DNA of 64,000 bases from Clostridium sp. chh4-2 (GCF_002899675.1 NZ_PKUU01000026.1:1-64000); one strand, 5' to 3'. Counted from the first letter of the stretch, positions 27,008-36,322 are shown. Notes: generated by a model from the letters alone, not told the origin. Made by a program: numbers and translations.

Positions 27008-27051
27008 AAAAGGATACATATCAGTAATTATATACTGATATGTATCCTTTT
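27008..27051 (+). terminator. Intrinsic terminator after the ATPase gene
   Basis: AAAAGGATACATATCAGTA (27008-27026) is exactly inverse to 27033-27051 and runs into TTTTAT; symmetrical enough to work in both directions. Confidence 0.9.
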
Positions 27052-27110
27052 ATATTACTATTTTTGTGGAAATGTTGGTACAATAATAACGAAGATTGAT
27101 ATAAAATTAT

Positions 27111-27241
27111 CATAATTGTTCAGTACCTTCACAATTATGAGCAGAAATCCATGCGAAATCGCTTTCGGCGATGGGATTTCTGCCTGTATTCCACGTTATA
27201 TTACGGTCAGCGCAGTAAATGCGCAGACCTACTGAACAGTT
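27111..27241. repeat. GTTACTGTTC-family palindrome, copy b, in the adh upstream region
   Basis: TGTTCAGTA (27118-27126) pairs with TACTGAACA near 27230-27238, enclosing two inner hairpins: GCAGAAATCC (27141) with GGATTTCTGC (27174), and GGTCAGCGCA with TGCGCAGACC (27205-27228). The left end is merged with another dyad, CATAATTGT (27111) and ACAATTATG (27131). It lies in the 5' region of the alcohol dehydrogenase gene and may affect its expression. Confidence 0.65.
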
Positions 27242-27282
27242 ACAAATTATCATAATTATATATACATAAAGGAGGCATTATA

Positions 27283-28473
27283 ATGGCTAGATTCACATTA
27301 CCAAGAGATTTATATCATGGAAAAGGCGCGATTGATGAACTGAAGAACTTAAAAGGCGAAAAAGCCATCGTTGTAGTTGGAGGCGGCTCCATGAAACGTT
27401 TTGGTTTTCTTGATAAAGTTGTAACAAACTTAAAGGAAGCCGGAATGGAAGTAAAATTATTTGAAGGCGTAGAGCCTGATCCAAGTGTGGAGACCGTTAT
27501 GAAAGGCGCAGACGCCATGAGGGAATTCGGGCCCGACTGGATTGTGGCTATCGGAGGAGGTTCTCCAATCGACGCGGCCAAAGCGATGTGGGCATTTTAT
27601 GAATACCCGGATACCACATTCGAGGAACTGTGCATTCCGTTTAACTTCCCGACCCTTCGTACAAAGGCAAAATTCTGTGCGATTCCTTCCACTTCCGGTA
27701 CGGCAACTGAAGTTACCGCATTCAGCGTTATCACCGATTACCAGAAGGGAATTAAATACCCGCTGGCAGACTTTAACATCACTCCGGACGTTGCCATCGT
27801 GGACCCGGATCTGGCGGAAACCATGCCTGCAAAATTAACCGCACATACCGGCATGGATGCGATGACCCATGCGATTGAAGCATATGTGTCCACATTAAAC
27901 AGCGATTATACAGACCCATTGGCACTTCACGCAATTAAGATGGTTCACACCTTCCTGATCGATTCCTATAATGGGGACATGAGCGCAAGAGACAGAATGC
28001 ATAACGCACAGTGTCTGGCGGGAATGGCATTTTCCAACGCTCTTTTGGGAATCGTTCATTCCATGGCTCATAAAACGGGCGCGGCTTACAGCGGCGGCCA
28101 TATCGTTCACGGATGCGCCAATGCGATGTACCTTCCAAAGGTTATTAAATTCAATGCAAAAGAAAAGGCTGCGGCAGAACGTTATGCGGATATTGCCAGA
28201 TTTATCGGCTTAAAAGGTGAGACTACAGATGAATTGGTGGATGCCCTGATCGCAGAGCTTCGTTCCATGAATGAGAAGCTGAACATTCCGGCCTGCATTA
28301 AAGAATATGAAGGCGGAATCATCGATGAAGCGGAATTTAACAGCAAATTAAAATCAGTTGCTGAACTGGCAGTTGGCGATGCATGTACAGGCTCCAATCC
28401 GCGCCAGATCACACCGGCAGAGATGGAAAAACTGCTGACCTGCTGTTACTATGATACGGAAGTTGATTTTTAA
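27283..28473 (+). CDS. Iron-containing alcohol dehydrogenase
   Basis: 396 residues. The NAD(P)-binding half has VVVGGGSMKRFG and AIGGGSPIDAAKA. Metal ligands are the conserved Asp and three His, seen around HTGMDAMTHAIEAYVST, VHSMAHKTGA and GGHIVHGCANA. Group III (Fe) alcohol dehydrogenases reduce aldehydes such as butyraldehyde or acetaldehyde with NAD(P)H during fermentation; the sequence resembles butanol dehydrogenase-type members. The ATG has an AAAGGAGG ribosome site. Monocistronic, ended by a terminator at 28506. A redox regulator such as Rex may act on it but no clear Rex site was found. Confidence 0.92.
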   Translation: MARFTLPRDLYHGKGAIDELKNLKGEKAIVVVGGGSMKRFGFLDKVVTNLKEAGMEVKLFEGVEPDPSVETVMKGADAMREFGPDWIVAIGGGSPIDAAKAMWAFYEYPDTTFEELCIPFNFPTLRTKAKFCAIPSTSGTATEVTAFSVITDYQKGIKYPLADFNITPDVAIVDPDLAETMPAKLTAHTGMDAMTHAIEAYVSTLNSDYTDPLALHAIKMVHTFLIDSYNGDMSARDRMHNAQCLAGMAFSNALLGIVHSMAHKTGAAYSGGHIVHGCANAMYLPKVIKFNAKEKAAAERYADIARFIGLKGETTDELVDALIAELRSMNEKLNIPACIKEYEGGIIDEAEFNSKLKSVAELAVGDACTGSNPRQITPAEMEKLLTCCYYDTEVDF

Positions 28474-28505
28474 TTGGTTTTAAGGGGAGAGTACTAAGGA
28501 TAATG

Positions 28506-28556
28506 AGATCCGGAGAAAATGGGCTTAAACGCCTGTTTTTCTTCGGATCTTTTATA
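28506..28556 (+). terminator. Intrinsic terminator after the alcohol dehydrogenase gene
   Basis: GATCCGGAGAAAA pairs with TTTTCTTCGGATC with an inner GGC/GCC stem, followed by TTTTAT. Confidence 0.85.
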
Positions 28557-28602
28557 ATAGGGGCTTTGGTTTATCCAAATGTCTGGTGAGATAATTTCAG
28601 GG

Positions 28603-28631
28603 TTGACGTTTTTTTATTCAGACGTTACAAT
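28603..28631 (+). promoter_or_regulatory. Promoter of the rtcB-prfH operon
   Basis: TTGACG (28603-28608), exactly 17 bases, TACAAT (28626-28631). It lies about 300 bases before rtcB, so the transcript has a long leader with a possible small ORF and two hairpins: GGGTAC/GTACCC near 28852-28871 and TGCCGTT/AACGGCA near 28893-28917. Confidence 0.75.
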
Positions 28632-28693
28632 TACAAAGTAACCCATAAATTATCAGGATTCCCAATGGAATCACAGGAAAGGAGGACAACGAT

Positions 28694-28771
28694 ATGAGAT
28701 GCGTAAACAGTTTGAACAATTATGAAGGTAACAGGTGGAATCCGGGTTGTCCTGTCCGTGAATTCAGATAG
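28694..28771 (+). CDS. Possible 25-residue leader peptide ahead of rtcB
   Basis: A 25-codon frame begins ATGAGATGCGTAAAC with a strong ribosome site AAAGGAGG ten bases upstream and ends at TAG (28769-28771). The peptide is MRCVNSLNNYEGNRW followed by NPGCPVREFR. It lies between a good promoter and rtcB with about 157 bases between. The strong ribosome site is the only evidence; it could be a regulatory leader peptide, a small protein, or chance. Confidence 0.4.
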   Translation: MRCVNSLNNYEGNRWNPGCPVREFR

Positions 28772-28928
28772 GATCATAAAAACAGTTTTAAACGAATCTT
28801 TTCGTTTATCTCTTCCCGGTACTTCTGCTTGGTTAGGAAAACATGGCAGGGTACTATTTTTGTACCCAAAATTCAGGAAAATATGAAAGAATGCCGTTAT
28901 TTATTCAAAACGGCAGATTAGAGGGTAT

Positions 28929-30044
28929 ATGAAAGAGATAAAAGGAGTCTATACATCAGCCGTCATCTTTACCGATGATATCGAAGACTATGCAGCTGCA
29001 CAGATTAAGAATATCTGTGACAATCCCATTTTTAAAGACAGCAAAATCAGAATTATGCCGGACGTACATCCGGGGAAATATTGTACGGTGGGCACGTCAA
29101 TGACCATAAAAGACAGGGTGATTCCCTATCTGGTGGGGGTGGACATCGGATGCGGCATGACCTGCGTTCATTTGAAAAATAAGAATATAGAGCTTCAGAA
29201 GCTGGACGCGGTGATCGCAAAGCGGGTGCCGTCCGGAATGAAAATACGCGGAGAGGCGCACCGTTTTGCCGAAGAGGCAGAACTTGACCTGCTGTACTGC
29301 AAAAAAGCCGTGCGGAAGGAAAAGGCGCTGTTAAGCCTGGGAACCCTTGGCGGAGGAAATCATTTTATTGAATTAGACAGGGCAGAGGACGGTACCTATT
29401 ATCTGGTAATCCATTCAGGAAGCCGCCATCTGGGGGTGGAAACTGCTGAGTATTATCAGAAAGCGGCGTCCTTATGGTGCAGGGAGCATCAGGAAGAGCT
29501 GCCTTTTTCCTCGGCCTATGTGGAAGGGGAACTGTTTGACCAGTATCTTCACGATATGGAGATTGTGCAGAAGTTTGCGGCCCTGAACCGGGCGTGTATT
29601 GCGGATGAGATCATGAAAGGGATGAAATGGAAGGAACTGGAACGGTTTGATACGGTGCACAATTACATTTCCACTTCAAAAGGTACTCATATGCTGAGAA
29701 AAGGCGCCGTATCGGCAGGAAAGGGAGAAGATATTCTGATTCCGGTCAATATGAAAGAGGGAGCTCTCATCTGCGTGGGAAAAGGCAGTCAGGAATGGAA
29801 TGAGTCGGCGCCCCACGGTTCCGGCCGGATTGCCAGCCGGACCGAGGCGCAAAATTCCCACACGGTCTCAGAATTTAAAAAGGAGATGAAGGGCATCTTC
29901 TGTTCCGTAATCGGGAAAGGAACTCTGGACGAGGCGCCGTTTGCCTACCGTACCATGGAAAAGATTCAAAGTAAGATTGGCGATACCGTGGAGATAAATG
30001 AGATCATACGGCCTGTCTATAATTTTAAAGCCGGAGCGGAATGA
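28929..30044 (+). CDS. rtcB: RtcB family RNA ligase
   Basis: 371 residues, the short RtcB2-like form. Metal and active-site motifs are present: VDIGCGM with Asp72 and Cys75, GGGNHFIE (141-148), HSGSRHLG (162-169), HNYIS with His244, and the guanylylated histidine His296 in PHGSGR. RtcB joins 2',3'-cyclic phosphate or 3'-phosphate RNA ends to 5'-OH ends using GTP and Mn2+. It is followed 13 bases later by prfH. In other bacteria the RtcB2-PrfH pair repairs ribosomes cut in the 16S decoding centre, which makes this the probable job here (established for homologues, inferred here). Confidence 0.92.
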   Translation: MKEIKGVYTSAVIFTDDIEDYAAAQIKNICDNPIFKDSKIRIMPDVHPGKYCTVGTSMTIKDRVIPYLVGVDIGCGMTCVHLKNKNIELQKLDAVIAKRVPSGMKIRGEAHRFAEEAELDLLYCKKAVRKEKALLSLGTLGGGNHFIELDRAEDGTYYLVIHSGSRHLGVETAEYYQKAASLWCREHQEELPFSSAYVEGELFDQYLHDMEIVQKFAALNRACIADEIMKGMKWKELERFDTVHNYISTSKGTHMLRKGAVSAGKGEDILIPVNMKEGALICVGKGSQEWNESAPHGSGRIASRTEAQNSHTVSEFKKEMKGIFCSVIGKGTLDEAPFAYRTMEKIQSKIGDTVEINEIIRPVYNFKAGAE

Positions 30045-30057
30045 GGAGGAAAATCAG

Positions 30058-30648
30058 ATGATCATACAATTGAGTTCAGGCCAGGGGCCGGCAGAATGTG
30101 AGCTGGCGGTCAGCCTGCTGTTTCAGTCCCTTGTGGGGGAATACCCGGATCTGAAAGCGGTCAGCATGAAAGAAGGAAGCAAAGCGGGAACGTATTCTTC
30201 CATTATCGCCGAGACGGAGCAGGATTTGTCCCGGCTGGAGGGCAGCGTGCAGTGGATCTGCCGCAGCCCTTACCGGCCGGAGCACAAGAGGAAAAACTGG
30301 TTTGTGGATATCAGCGTGATTCCGGAGTGTGAACAGACAAAACGGGAGGCGGAAATCCGGTTTGAACGGTTCCACTGCGGCGGAAAAGGCGGCCAGAATG
30401 TGAATAAGGTGGAAACAGGGGTTCGCCTGATCCATATTCCCACCGGAATCACGGTCACGTCCGTGGAAGAGAGAAGCCAGTATATGAATAAGAAGCGGGC
30501 CATGGAAAAACTGGAGCTGGAGCTTCAAAAGCTGGAACGCCAGGCCAGGGAAAGACAGGAAAATGCGGCATGGAAGGAGCACAGCCGGATTGTCAGAGGG
30601 CAGGCGGTGAGAGTGTATGAGGGGATGGGATTTAAGCTGAAAAAATAA
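30058..30648 (+). CDS. prfH: Peptide chain release factor homologue PrfH
   Basis: 196 residues from the ATG at 30058 with GAGGAGG upstream; the open frame further upstream overlaps rtcB and is rejected. The catalytic GGQ motif is at 111-113 in CGGKGGQNVNKVETGVR. Domain 2 codon-recognition loops and domain 1 of RF1/RF2 are missing, as expected for PrfH, which acts on damaged or stalled ribosomes. It forms an operon with rtcB: release of the nascent chain from a ribosome cleaved in 16S rRNA would let RtcB reseal the break (known for characterised pairs). Confidence 0.9.
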   Translation: MIIQLSSGQGPAECELAVSLLFQSLVGEYPDLKAVSMKEGSKAGTYSSIIAETEQDLSRLEGSVQWICRSPYRPEHKRKNWFVDISVIPECEQTKREAEIRFERFHCGGKGGQNVNKVETGVRLIHIPTGITVTSVEERSQYMNKKRAMEKLELELQKLERQARERQENAAWKEHSRIVRGQAVRVYEGMGFKLKK

Positions 30649-30659
30649 GGGGAATTTTG

Positions 30660-30717
30660 TACAGTCTTGTAAAGCCGGCGGCTTTTTGCCGTAGTTTTAC
30701 AAGACTGTTTTTTCTGC
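30660..30717. terminator. Bidirectional intrinsic terminator between prfH and lysR
   Basis: ACAGTCTTGTAAA pairs with TTTACAAGACTGT around a GGCGGC/GCCG inner stem, followed by TTTTTT. The right arm overlaps the last codons and stop of the leftward LysR gene. Confidence 0.88.
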
Positions 30718-31587
30718 CATCTCATCAGCCAAAGCAAGAAAGGTCTTTAACACATCCGTCCGTCTGTTGGGTTTGTAGTGAATTCCGTAGGATAAAGAGG
30801 TTTGGTCTTTAAGCGGCAGATAACAGATATCAGGATCGCGAAGCGGCCGGATATCCGGCAGCATCGTTATGCCAAGCCCTGATTTAACAAGGGTTAATGC
30901 GCTTTCGAAATTTTCACAGAAGTAGAGGTCGGAAGGCATATGGCAGAGCGCAAACGGTTTCTGAAGATCAAATAGAATGGAGGAAATTTTATGGGGTTCT
31001 AAAAGAATCATTTTCTGGCTCTGAAGGGTCTCTTTGCTGATAAAGGGATCAGAAGCATGGGCATGGCCTTTGGGCAGAGCACAGATGATCTCGGCTTTAT
31101 AAAGCTCATGGTAAGAGGAAGATTTGCTTCTTTTTTCTTCTTTATAATCAAACATTACATCCAATGATTCATTTTCCAGCAGATTTTCCAGGGCGCGGAT
31201 GGGAACCGTGCGCAGGACCGGGTGGACGTTCGGGTGCTTTTCCGTCAGCCCTTTTAAAAGCTCAGGCAGCAGCGCCAATTCGGTTACGCTGTGACAGCCA
31301 ATGTTAAAATGCGTAAATGAAGCGGCCTGCCGGAAAGAGAAACGGGCTTTTGCCAGATTTACGGATTGCAGAATCGTTCTGGCATCATTTAAAAAATTTA
31401 TCCCTTCCTGGGTCAGTTCTACCGACCGGGTGGTACGGCGGAAGAATTTTACGTTGAATTCATTCTCTAAAGAGTTGATCTGATGGGTTACCGCAGGCTG
31501 CGTGATATGAAGATCCTCTGAAGCACGGGCAAAATTCAGGTGTTCGGCCACCGCTAAAAAACATTCTAATTGTGTGGTATTCATCAC
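30697..31587 (-). CDS. LysR family transcriptional regulator
   Basis: 296 residues, normal LysR length. The winged helix-turn-helix occupies residues 1-60 (MNTTQLECFLAVAEHLNFARASEDLHITQPAVTHQI...VKFFRRTTRSVELTQEG). The C-terminal domain is a two-lobed effector-binding fold. It is divergent from the heterodimeric ABC exporter at 31758, so it is a likely regulator of that exporter, though LysR control of drug exporters is not universal. The start ATG has an AGGAGG ribosome site. A weak dyad (AAAAGAT at 31605, ATCTTTT at 31628) lies in the shared upstream region. Confidence 0.88.
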   Translation of the reverse strand: MMNTTQLECFLAVAEHLNFARASEDLHITQPAVTHQINSLENEFNVKFFRRTTRSVELTQEGINFLNDARTILQSVNLAKARFSFRQAASFTHFNIGCHSVTELALLPELLKGLTEKHPNVHPVLRTVPIRALENLLENESLDVMFDYKEEKRSKSSSYHELYKAEIICALPKGHAHASDPFISKETLQSQKMILLEPHKISSILFDLQKPFALCHMPSDLYFCENFESALTLVKSGLGITMLPDIRPLRDPDICYLPLKDQTSLSYGIHYKPNRRTDVLKTFLALADEMAEKTVL

Positions 31588-31757
31588 ATACCTCCTGGAT
31601 TAATAAAAGATATTTATTAATAATAACATCTTTTGATTTCACAATCAACGGATAATGAAGTAAATTATTCGTTAGTGAATCATTTATCACAGCAAAAAGA
31701 GAAGGGGAAACGATTAAATTAAATTTAGCAGAAGAGCACAGGAGGAATCAAAAAATT

Positions 31758-33500
31758 ATGCTGAAAACGATCTTGAAACAGATAAAGCAATATAAAAAAG
31801 CATCAATCCTGACGCCGGTATTCACGGCCTTGGAGGTGGTGATGGAAGTATTGATTCCATTTATCACCGCATCCATTATCGATAAAGGCATTGAAGCCGG
31901 AGATGTAAAAAAAGTTTATTTTTATGGAGGCGTCATGCTGGTTCTGGCCATGTTCAGTCTGGGATTTGGCGTGCTTGCGGGCAAATATGCGGCTGAAGCC
32001 TCATCCGGTCTGGCCTGCAATTTAAGAGACGGCATGTATGAAAATATCCAGACATTCTCATTTTCAAATATTGATAAATTCAGTACGGCCGGATTGGTTA
32101 CGCGCATGACAACAGATGTGACAAACCTGCAGAACGCATTTCAGATGATATTAAGGGTGGCGGTGAGAGCGCCTCTCATGTTGGTGTGCAGCATGACAAT
32201 GTGTTTTTTCATCAATGTGAAGCTGAGCCTGATCTTCATTGCCGCCATTCTTTTTCTTGCGGCGGCGCTGCTGATTATTATGAAGAAAACCACAAAAATC
32301 TTCGATGTGGTATTTAAAAAGTATGATGATTTAAATGCCAGCGTTCAGGAGAATGTTTCAGCAATCCGGGTGGTGAAAGCATATGTGAGAGAAGATTACG
32401 AAAATGAAAAATTCACCTCGGCCGCCCAGAACCTTTACCAGCTGTTTGTTAAGGCGGAAGGAATTCTGGCGTTTAACAATCCGGTCATGATGCTGGCAAT
32501 CTACGGCTGCGTGACTGCTCTTTCCTGGTTTGGAGCCCATTTTATCATCGGCGGAATCATGACTACAGGAGAGCTTACCTCCATGTTTTCTTATATTATG
32601 GGAATCATGATGTCTCTCATGATGCTTTCCATGATTTTCGTCATGGTAACCATGAGCGCTGCCAGCTGCCGCAGAATTGCGCAAGTGTTAGATGAGGAGG
32701 CAGATATTACCAATCCGGAAAATCCGGTGAAACAGGTTCCCGACGGAAGAATCGATTTTAATCACGCTACATTTTCCTACCGGAAGGGAAAAGGAAAAGA
32801 ATCTATCCGGGAGATCGATCTCCATATTAAATCCGGCGAAACCATAGGGATTATAGGCGGTACGGGGAGCGGAAAAACAAGCCTGGTAAATCTGGTCTGC
32901 CGTCTTTATGATGTGACGTGCGGAGCCGTAGAAGTAGGGGGAATTGATGTCCGCCGATACGATGTGGAAGCGCTGCGGAACCAGGTCGCAGTAGTCCTAC
33001 AGAAAAATGAGCTGTTTTCCGGCACCATTTTGGAAAACTTGAGATGGGGAAATGAAAATGCCACAAAAGAAGAATGTATAAATGCCTGCCGTCAGGCCTG
33101 CGCAGACGAATTCATAGCCGGTTTTCCGGACGGTTATGACACTTATATCGAGCAGGGAGGCGCTAACGTATCAGGCGGTCAAAAGCAGAGAATCTGCATT
33201 GCCAGGGCATTGTTAAAGAACCCCAAAATTCTGATCCTGGACGATTCCACCAGTGCGGTGGACACCGCCACAGACGCCAGAATCCGCAGATCATTTGCGG
33301 ACAGCATACCCGGAACCACGAAACTGATCATTGCCCAAAGGATTTCCAGCGTACAGGACGCGGACCGCATTATCGTGCTGGAGAGCGGCAGAGTAAATGG
33401 ATTCGATACTCATGAAAATCTGCTGAAACAGAATGCGATCTACCGGGAAATCTACGAAACCCAGATGAGAGGCAACGGTGATTTTGACCAGGCGTCTTAG
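31758..33500 (+). CDS. ABC exporter half-transporter, subunit A (heterodimeric multidrug type)
   Basis: 580 residues: six membrane helices (about 15-300) and one nucleotide-binding domain. Walker A is GGTGSGKTS, signature VSGGQKQR, Walker B LILDDSTSAVD. The catalytic glutamate after Walker B is replaced by Asp (LDDS), a mark of the degenerate ATP site in heterodimeric exporters such as TM287/288 and BmrC/BmrD. The partner at 33561 supplies the intact catalytic Glu. Such pairs export drugs, lipids or peptides. AGGAGG lies upstream of the ATG. Confidence 0.92.
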   Translation: MLKTILKQIKQYKKASILTPVFTALEVVMEVLIPFITASIIDKGIEAGDVKKVYFYGGVMLVLAMFSLGFGVLAGKYAAEASSGLACNLRDGMYENIQTFSFSNIDKFSTAGLVTRMTTDVTNLQNAFQMILRVAVRAPLMLVCSMTMCFFINVKLSLIFIAAILFLAAALLIIMKKTTKIFDVVFKKYDDLNASVQENVSAIRVVKAYVREDYENEKFTSAAQNLYQLFVKAEGILAFNNPVMMLAIYGCVTALSWFGAHFIIGGIMTTGELTSMFSYIMGIMMSLMMLSMIFVMVTMSAASCRRIAQVLDEEADITNPENPVKQVPDGRIDFNHATFSYRKGKGKESIREIDLHIKSGETIGIIGGTGSGKTSLVNLVCRLYDVTCGAVEVGGIDVRRYDVEALRNQVAVVLQKNELFSGTILENLRWGNENATKEECINACRQACADEFIAGFPDGYDTYIEQGGANVSGGQKQRICIARALLKNPKILILDDSTSAVDTATDARIRRSFADSIPGTTKLIIAQRISSVQDADRIIVLESGRVNGFDTHENLLKQNAIYREIYETQMRGNGDFDQAS

Positions 33501-33560
33501 AATTAATAAGAATAAGAATGCTGGGCACAAGAAAAATGCGCACAGCGGAACGGAGAAAAA

Positions 33561-35450
33561 ATGACTGAAAATATAAATACAAACAGAGAAATGGCAAAGA
33601 CCATGGGACGTGTGCTTTTAACCATTTTCCGCGGATATAAAGGCTCCTGTATTGTGGTACTGTTCGGCATATTCGGCTCTGCGGCCGCCACTTTAAATGG
33701 ATTGACTTTTATGCAGCGTCTGATCGACGATTACATTCTGCCTCTGACAGGAACCCCCTCCCCTGATTTTTCAGGTCTTGCCCTGGCGCTCGGAAAAATG
33801 ATTCTTATTTTCCTGGCCGGAATTTTATGTTCTTATGGCTATAACCGTATTATGGTAAATGTCAGTCAAGGTACTTTACGAAATCTGAGAGAAGAACTTT
33901 TCACCCATATGGAATCTTTGCCAATCAAATATTTCGATACCCATGCCCATGGCGATATCATGTCCGTCTATACCAATGATGTGGATACTCTGAGACAGCT
34001 GATCAGCCAAAGCATACCCCAAACGGTGAACTCTCTGTTTACGCTCATCACCGTCCTGGCCGGAATGCTGATGATGAACGTGCCGCTGACCATCGCGGCC
34101 CTGTGTATGGCGGCGGTGATGCTGGCAGCAACTGCGGGTATCGGCGGTAAGTCGTCAGCCCATTTTAAGAAACAGCAGAAACAGCTGGGAACTGTAAATG
34201 GATACATTGAAGAAATGATGGCCGGACAAAAGGTGGTAAAGGTCTTCTGCCATGAAGAAAAGAGCCTGGAGGAATTCAGAAAGATCAATGACGAACTGAG
34301 AGAAAGTTCCTATCATGCCAATAAATTCGCCAATATTATGATGCCGATTAACGGAAACCTTGGAAATATCAGCTATGTGTTATGTGCGATTGCGGGAGCG
34401 GTACTGGCGTTAAATGGATCTGCAGGGCTCACGTTAGGCGCGCTGGTTTCATTTCTCAGCTTAAATAAGAATTTTACCCAGCCTATCACCCAAGTCAGCC
34501 AACAGATGAATGTCATCGTCATGGCAATGGCAGGGGCTAAACGGGTTTTCTCACTTCTGGACGAAGTGCCGGAATATGATGACGGCTATGTGGAACTAGT
34601 AAACGTCAGAGAAAATCAGGACGGAAAATTGGAAGAGTCAGCAGAGCGTACCGGAATTTGGGCATGGAAACATCCACATAAAGCGGAAGGAACGGTTACT
34701 TATACGAAGCTGGAAGGGGATGTGGTGTTCAATGACGTAGATTTCGGATATGACGAATCTAAGATTGTGCTTCACAATATTAAACTGTTTGCAACGCCAG
34801 GACAGAAAATCGCATTTGTCGGAAGTACAGGAGCCGGTAAAACAACGATCACCAATTTGATCAACCGTTTCTATGATATCCAGGACGGAAAGATCCGGTA
34901 TGACGGAATTAACATTAACAAGATCAGAAAATCAGATCTGCGCCGTTCTTTGGGCATGGTTTTACAGGATACCCATCTGTTTACAGGTACGGTAATGGAC
35001 AATATCCGTTACGGACGCTTGGAGGCTACGGACGCCCAGTGCATCCAAGCTGCTAAACTGGCCAATGCAGATGATTTTATAACACGGCTTCCCGACGGCT
35101 ACCAGACAATGCTGTCCGGTGACGGAGGTAATTTAAGCCAGGGGCAGAGACAGTTGCTGTCCATTGCAAGAGCCGCAGTAGCTGATCCGCCGGTACTGAT
35201 TTTGGATGAGGCCACCTCCTCCATCGATACGAGAACGGAAACCCTGGTACAGAAAGGCATGGACCGCTTGATGAGGGGAAGAACCACATTCGTGATTGCC
35301 CACCGTCTTTCCACAATTCGCAATGCGGACTGCATCATGGTACTGGAACAGGGACGGATTATCGAGAGGGGAAACCACGAGCAGCTGATGGAGGAAAAAG
35401 GAAAGTACTATCAGCTATATACCGGGAATTTTAAAGTAAATCTTTATTAA
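33561..35450 (+). CDS. ABC exporter half-transporter, subunit B (heterodimeric multidrug type)
   Basis: 629 residues: six membrane helices (about 20-340) and a nucleotide-binding domain with Walker A GSTGAGKTT, a non-canonical signature LSQGQRQ and Walker B LILDEATSSID carrying the catalytic Glu. The atypical signature and intact Glu complement subunit A, so the complex should have one active and one degenerate site. An insertion of about 45 residues before Walker A (EEYDDGY to KAEGTVTYTKLEGD) is also common in BmrD/TM288-type subunits. Gap to the first subunit is 60 bases. Its stop overlaps the end of the leftward GntR gene. Confidence 0.92.
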   Translation: MTENINTNREMAKTMGRVLLTIFRGYKGSCIVVLFGIFGSAAATLNGLTFMQRLIDDYILPLTGTPSPDFSGLALALGKMILIFLAGILCSYGYNRIMVNVSQGTLRNLREELFTHMESLPIKYFDTHAHGDIMSVYTNDVDTLRQLISQSIPQTVNSLFTLITVLAGMLMMNVPLTIAALCMAAVMLAATAGIGGKSSAHFKKQQKQLGTVNGYIEEMMAGQKVVKVFCHEEKSLEEFRKINDELRESSYHANKFANIMMPINGNLGNISYVLCAIAGAVLALNGSAGLTLGALVSFLSLNKNFTQPITQVSQQMNVIVMAMAGAKRVFSLLDEVPEYDDGYVELVNVRENQDGKLEESAERTGIWAWKHPHKAEGTVTYTKLEGDVVFNDVDFGYDESKIVLHNIKLFATPGQKIAFVGSTGAGKTTITNLINRFYDIQDGKIRYDGININKIRKSDLRRSLGMVLQDTHLFTGTVMDNIRYGRLEATDAQCIQAAKLANADDFITRLPDGYQTMLSGDGGNLSQGQRQLLSIARAAVADPPVLILDEATSSIDTRTETLVQKGMDRLMRGRTTFVIAHRLSTIRNADCIMVLEQGRIIERGNHEQLMEEKGKYYQLYTGNFKVNLY

Positions 35451-36109
35451 ATCCCCATCATGCTGTCAAAAGCCAGTTTAAAAGTAGCCTTTTTTGACTC
35501 TTCCAGATGAAACGCCATCCGCTCCGCCGCCGCCGGCCAATCCTTCTGCAGACATGCCGTGATAATCTCATTATGTTCTCTGAACGTATCCTCCAGCCGG
35601 TTATTGGAGATATTCCCGGTCATGAAACGGAATCGTTCGCTTTGAGTCTGAATCAAATCGTAATTCTGCCTCATATAGATGTTGGGACAGGCGTCAATGA
35701 CCATCTGGTGAAATGCGGAGTCCAGCTCATAATAATAATCATTGTTCTGAAACTGCTCGCTTTCCGCATTGGGATGGGAGAAGATGCGGTAGAATTCCGT
35801 CAGTTTTTCGTCACTCAGCGTGGTTCCGTAATGTTCGATAATATATGGTTCATACATACAGCGGATTTCAAAGATCATGTTGATATCCTTCATGCTGAGG
35901 GGCGTCACGGTAATTCCACGTTTCGCCTTGATTTCAACCAGGCCTTCCTGCTCTAAGCGGCCCAGCGCATCCCGGATGGGGGTGCGGCTTATATTCAATT
36001 CATCGGTAAGCGTCTCCTCATTTAAAAACATGCCGGGAGCGTATTCACAGGTGATAATTTTATTCTTGATGCTGTTATAGGCAAGGGTTTTTAAATTTAC
36101 TTTGCTCAT
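35447..36109 (-). CDS. GntR family regulator (FadR subfamily)
   Basis: 220 residues from the ATG at 36107-36109; an in-frame ATG ten codons upstream has no ribosome site. Residues 5-65 hold the GntR winged helix (LAYNSIKNKIITCEYAPGMFLNEETLTDELNISRTPIRDALGRLEQEGLV). The all-helical C-terminal FCD domain contains the metal/ligand residues around DSAFHQMVIDACPN and REHNEIITAC. FCD regulators commonly sense sugar acids. It is divergent from the dehydrogenase-uxaB-uxaA genes. TGTATACA sites at its own start and at the target promoter suggest it represses both until an aldonate or uronate is present (inference). Confidence 0.9.
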   Translation of the reverse strand: MSKVNLKTLAYNSIKNKIITCEYAPGMFLNEETLTDELNISRTPIRDALGRLEQEGLVEIKAKRGITVTPLSMKDINMIFEIRCMYEPYIIEHYGTTLSDEKLTEFYRIFSHPNAESEQFQNNDYYYELDSAFHQMVIDACPNIYMRQNYDLIQTQSERFRFMTGNISNNRLEDTFREHNEIITACLQKDWPAAAERMAFHLEESKKATFKLAFDSMMGI

Positions 36110-36117
36110 GTATACAT
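36108..36117. promoter_or_regulatory. Candidate GntR operator 1 (at its own start codon)
   Basis: ATGTATACAT is a perfect 10-base palindrome overlapping the regulator's start codon. The same TGTATACA core occurs at 36315-36322. GntR/FadR operators commonly centre on GTATAC or GTnnnAC. Confidence 0.6.
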
Positions 36118-36281
36118 AACAACCTTTCTTTATCTGCATTTCAATTTATCTTATCATATTCATAAACAGGAATCAAGCTTGTTCTGGAATGAGGCAACAT
36201 CAATAATTGTCATTTTTAAACAAAAAAATGAAGAGTTAATCAGTAATTTACACAAAAAATGCATTTTATATAAAAATACTA

Positions 36282-36322
36282 TTGACTAACGGTACCTATA
36301 AAAGTATACTTTAATGTATACA
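36282..36322 (+). promoter_or_regulatory. Promoter of the sugar-acid operon with candidate GntR operator 2
   Basis: TTGACT (36282-36287), 17 bases, TATACT (36305-36310). TGTATACA lies at 36315-36322, just downstream of the -10, where a repressor would block transcription. GTATACTTTAATGTATAC (36304-36321) is also a direct repeat of GTATAC. Confidence 0.72.

Noticed and set aside
27111..27139. Rex-like operator before the alcohol dehydrogenase
   Set aside because: The dyad CATAATTGT/ACAATTATG has an 11-base centre, unlike the TTGTnAAnnnnTTnACAA spacing of Rex sites.
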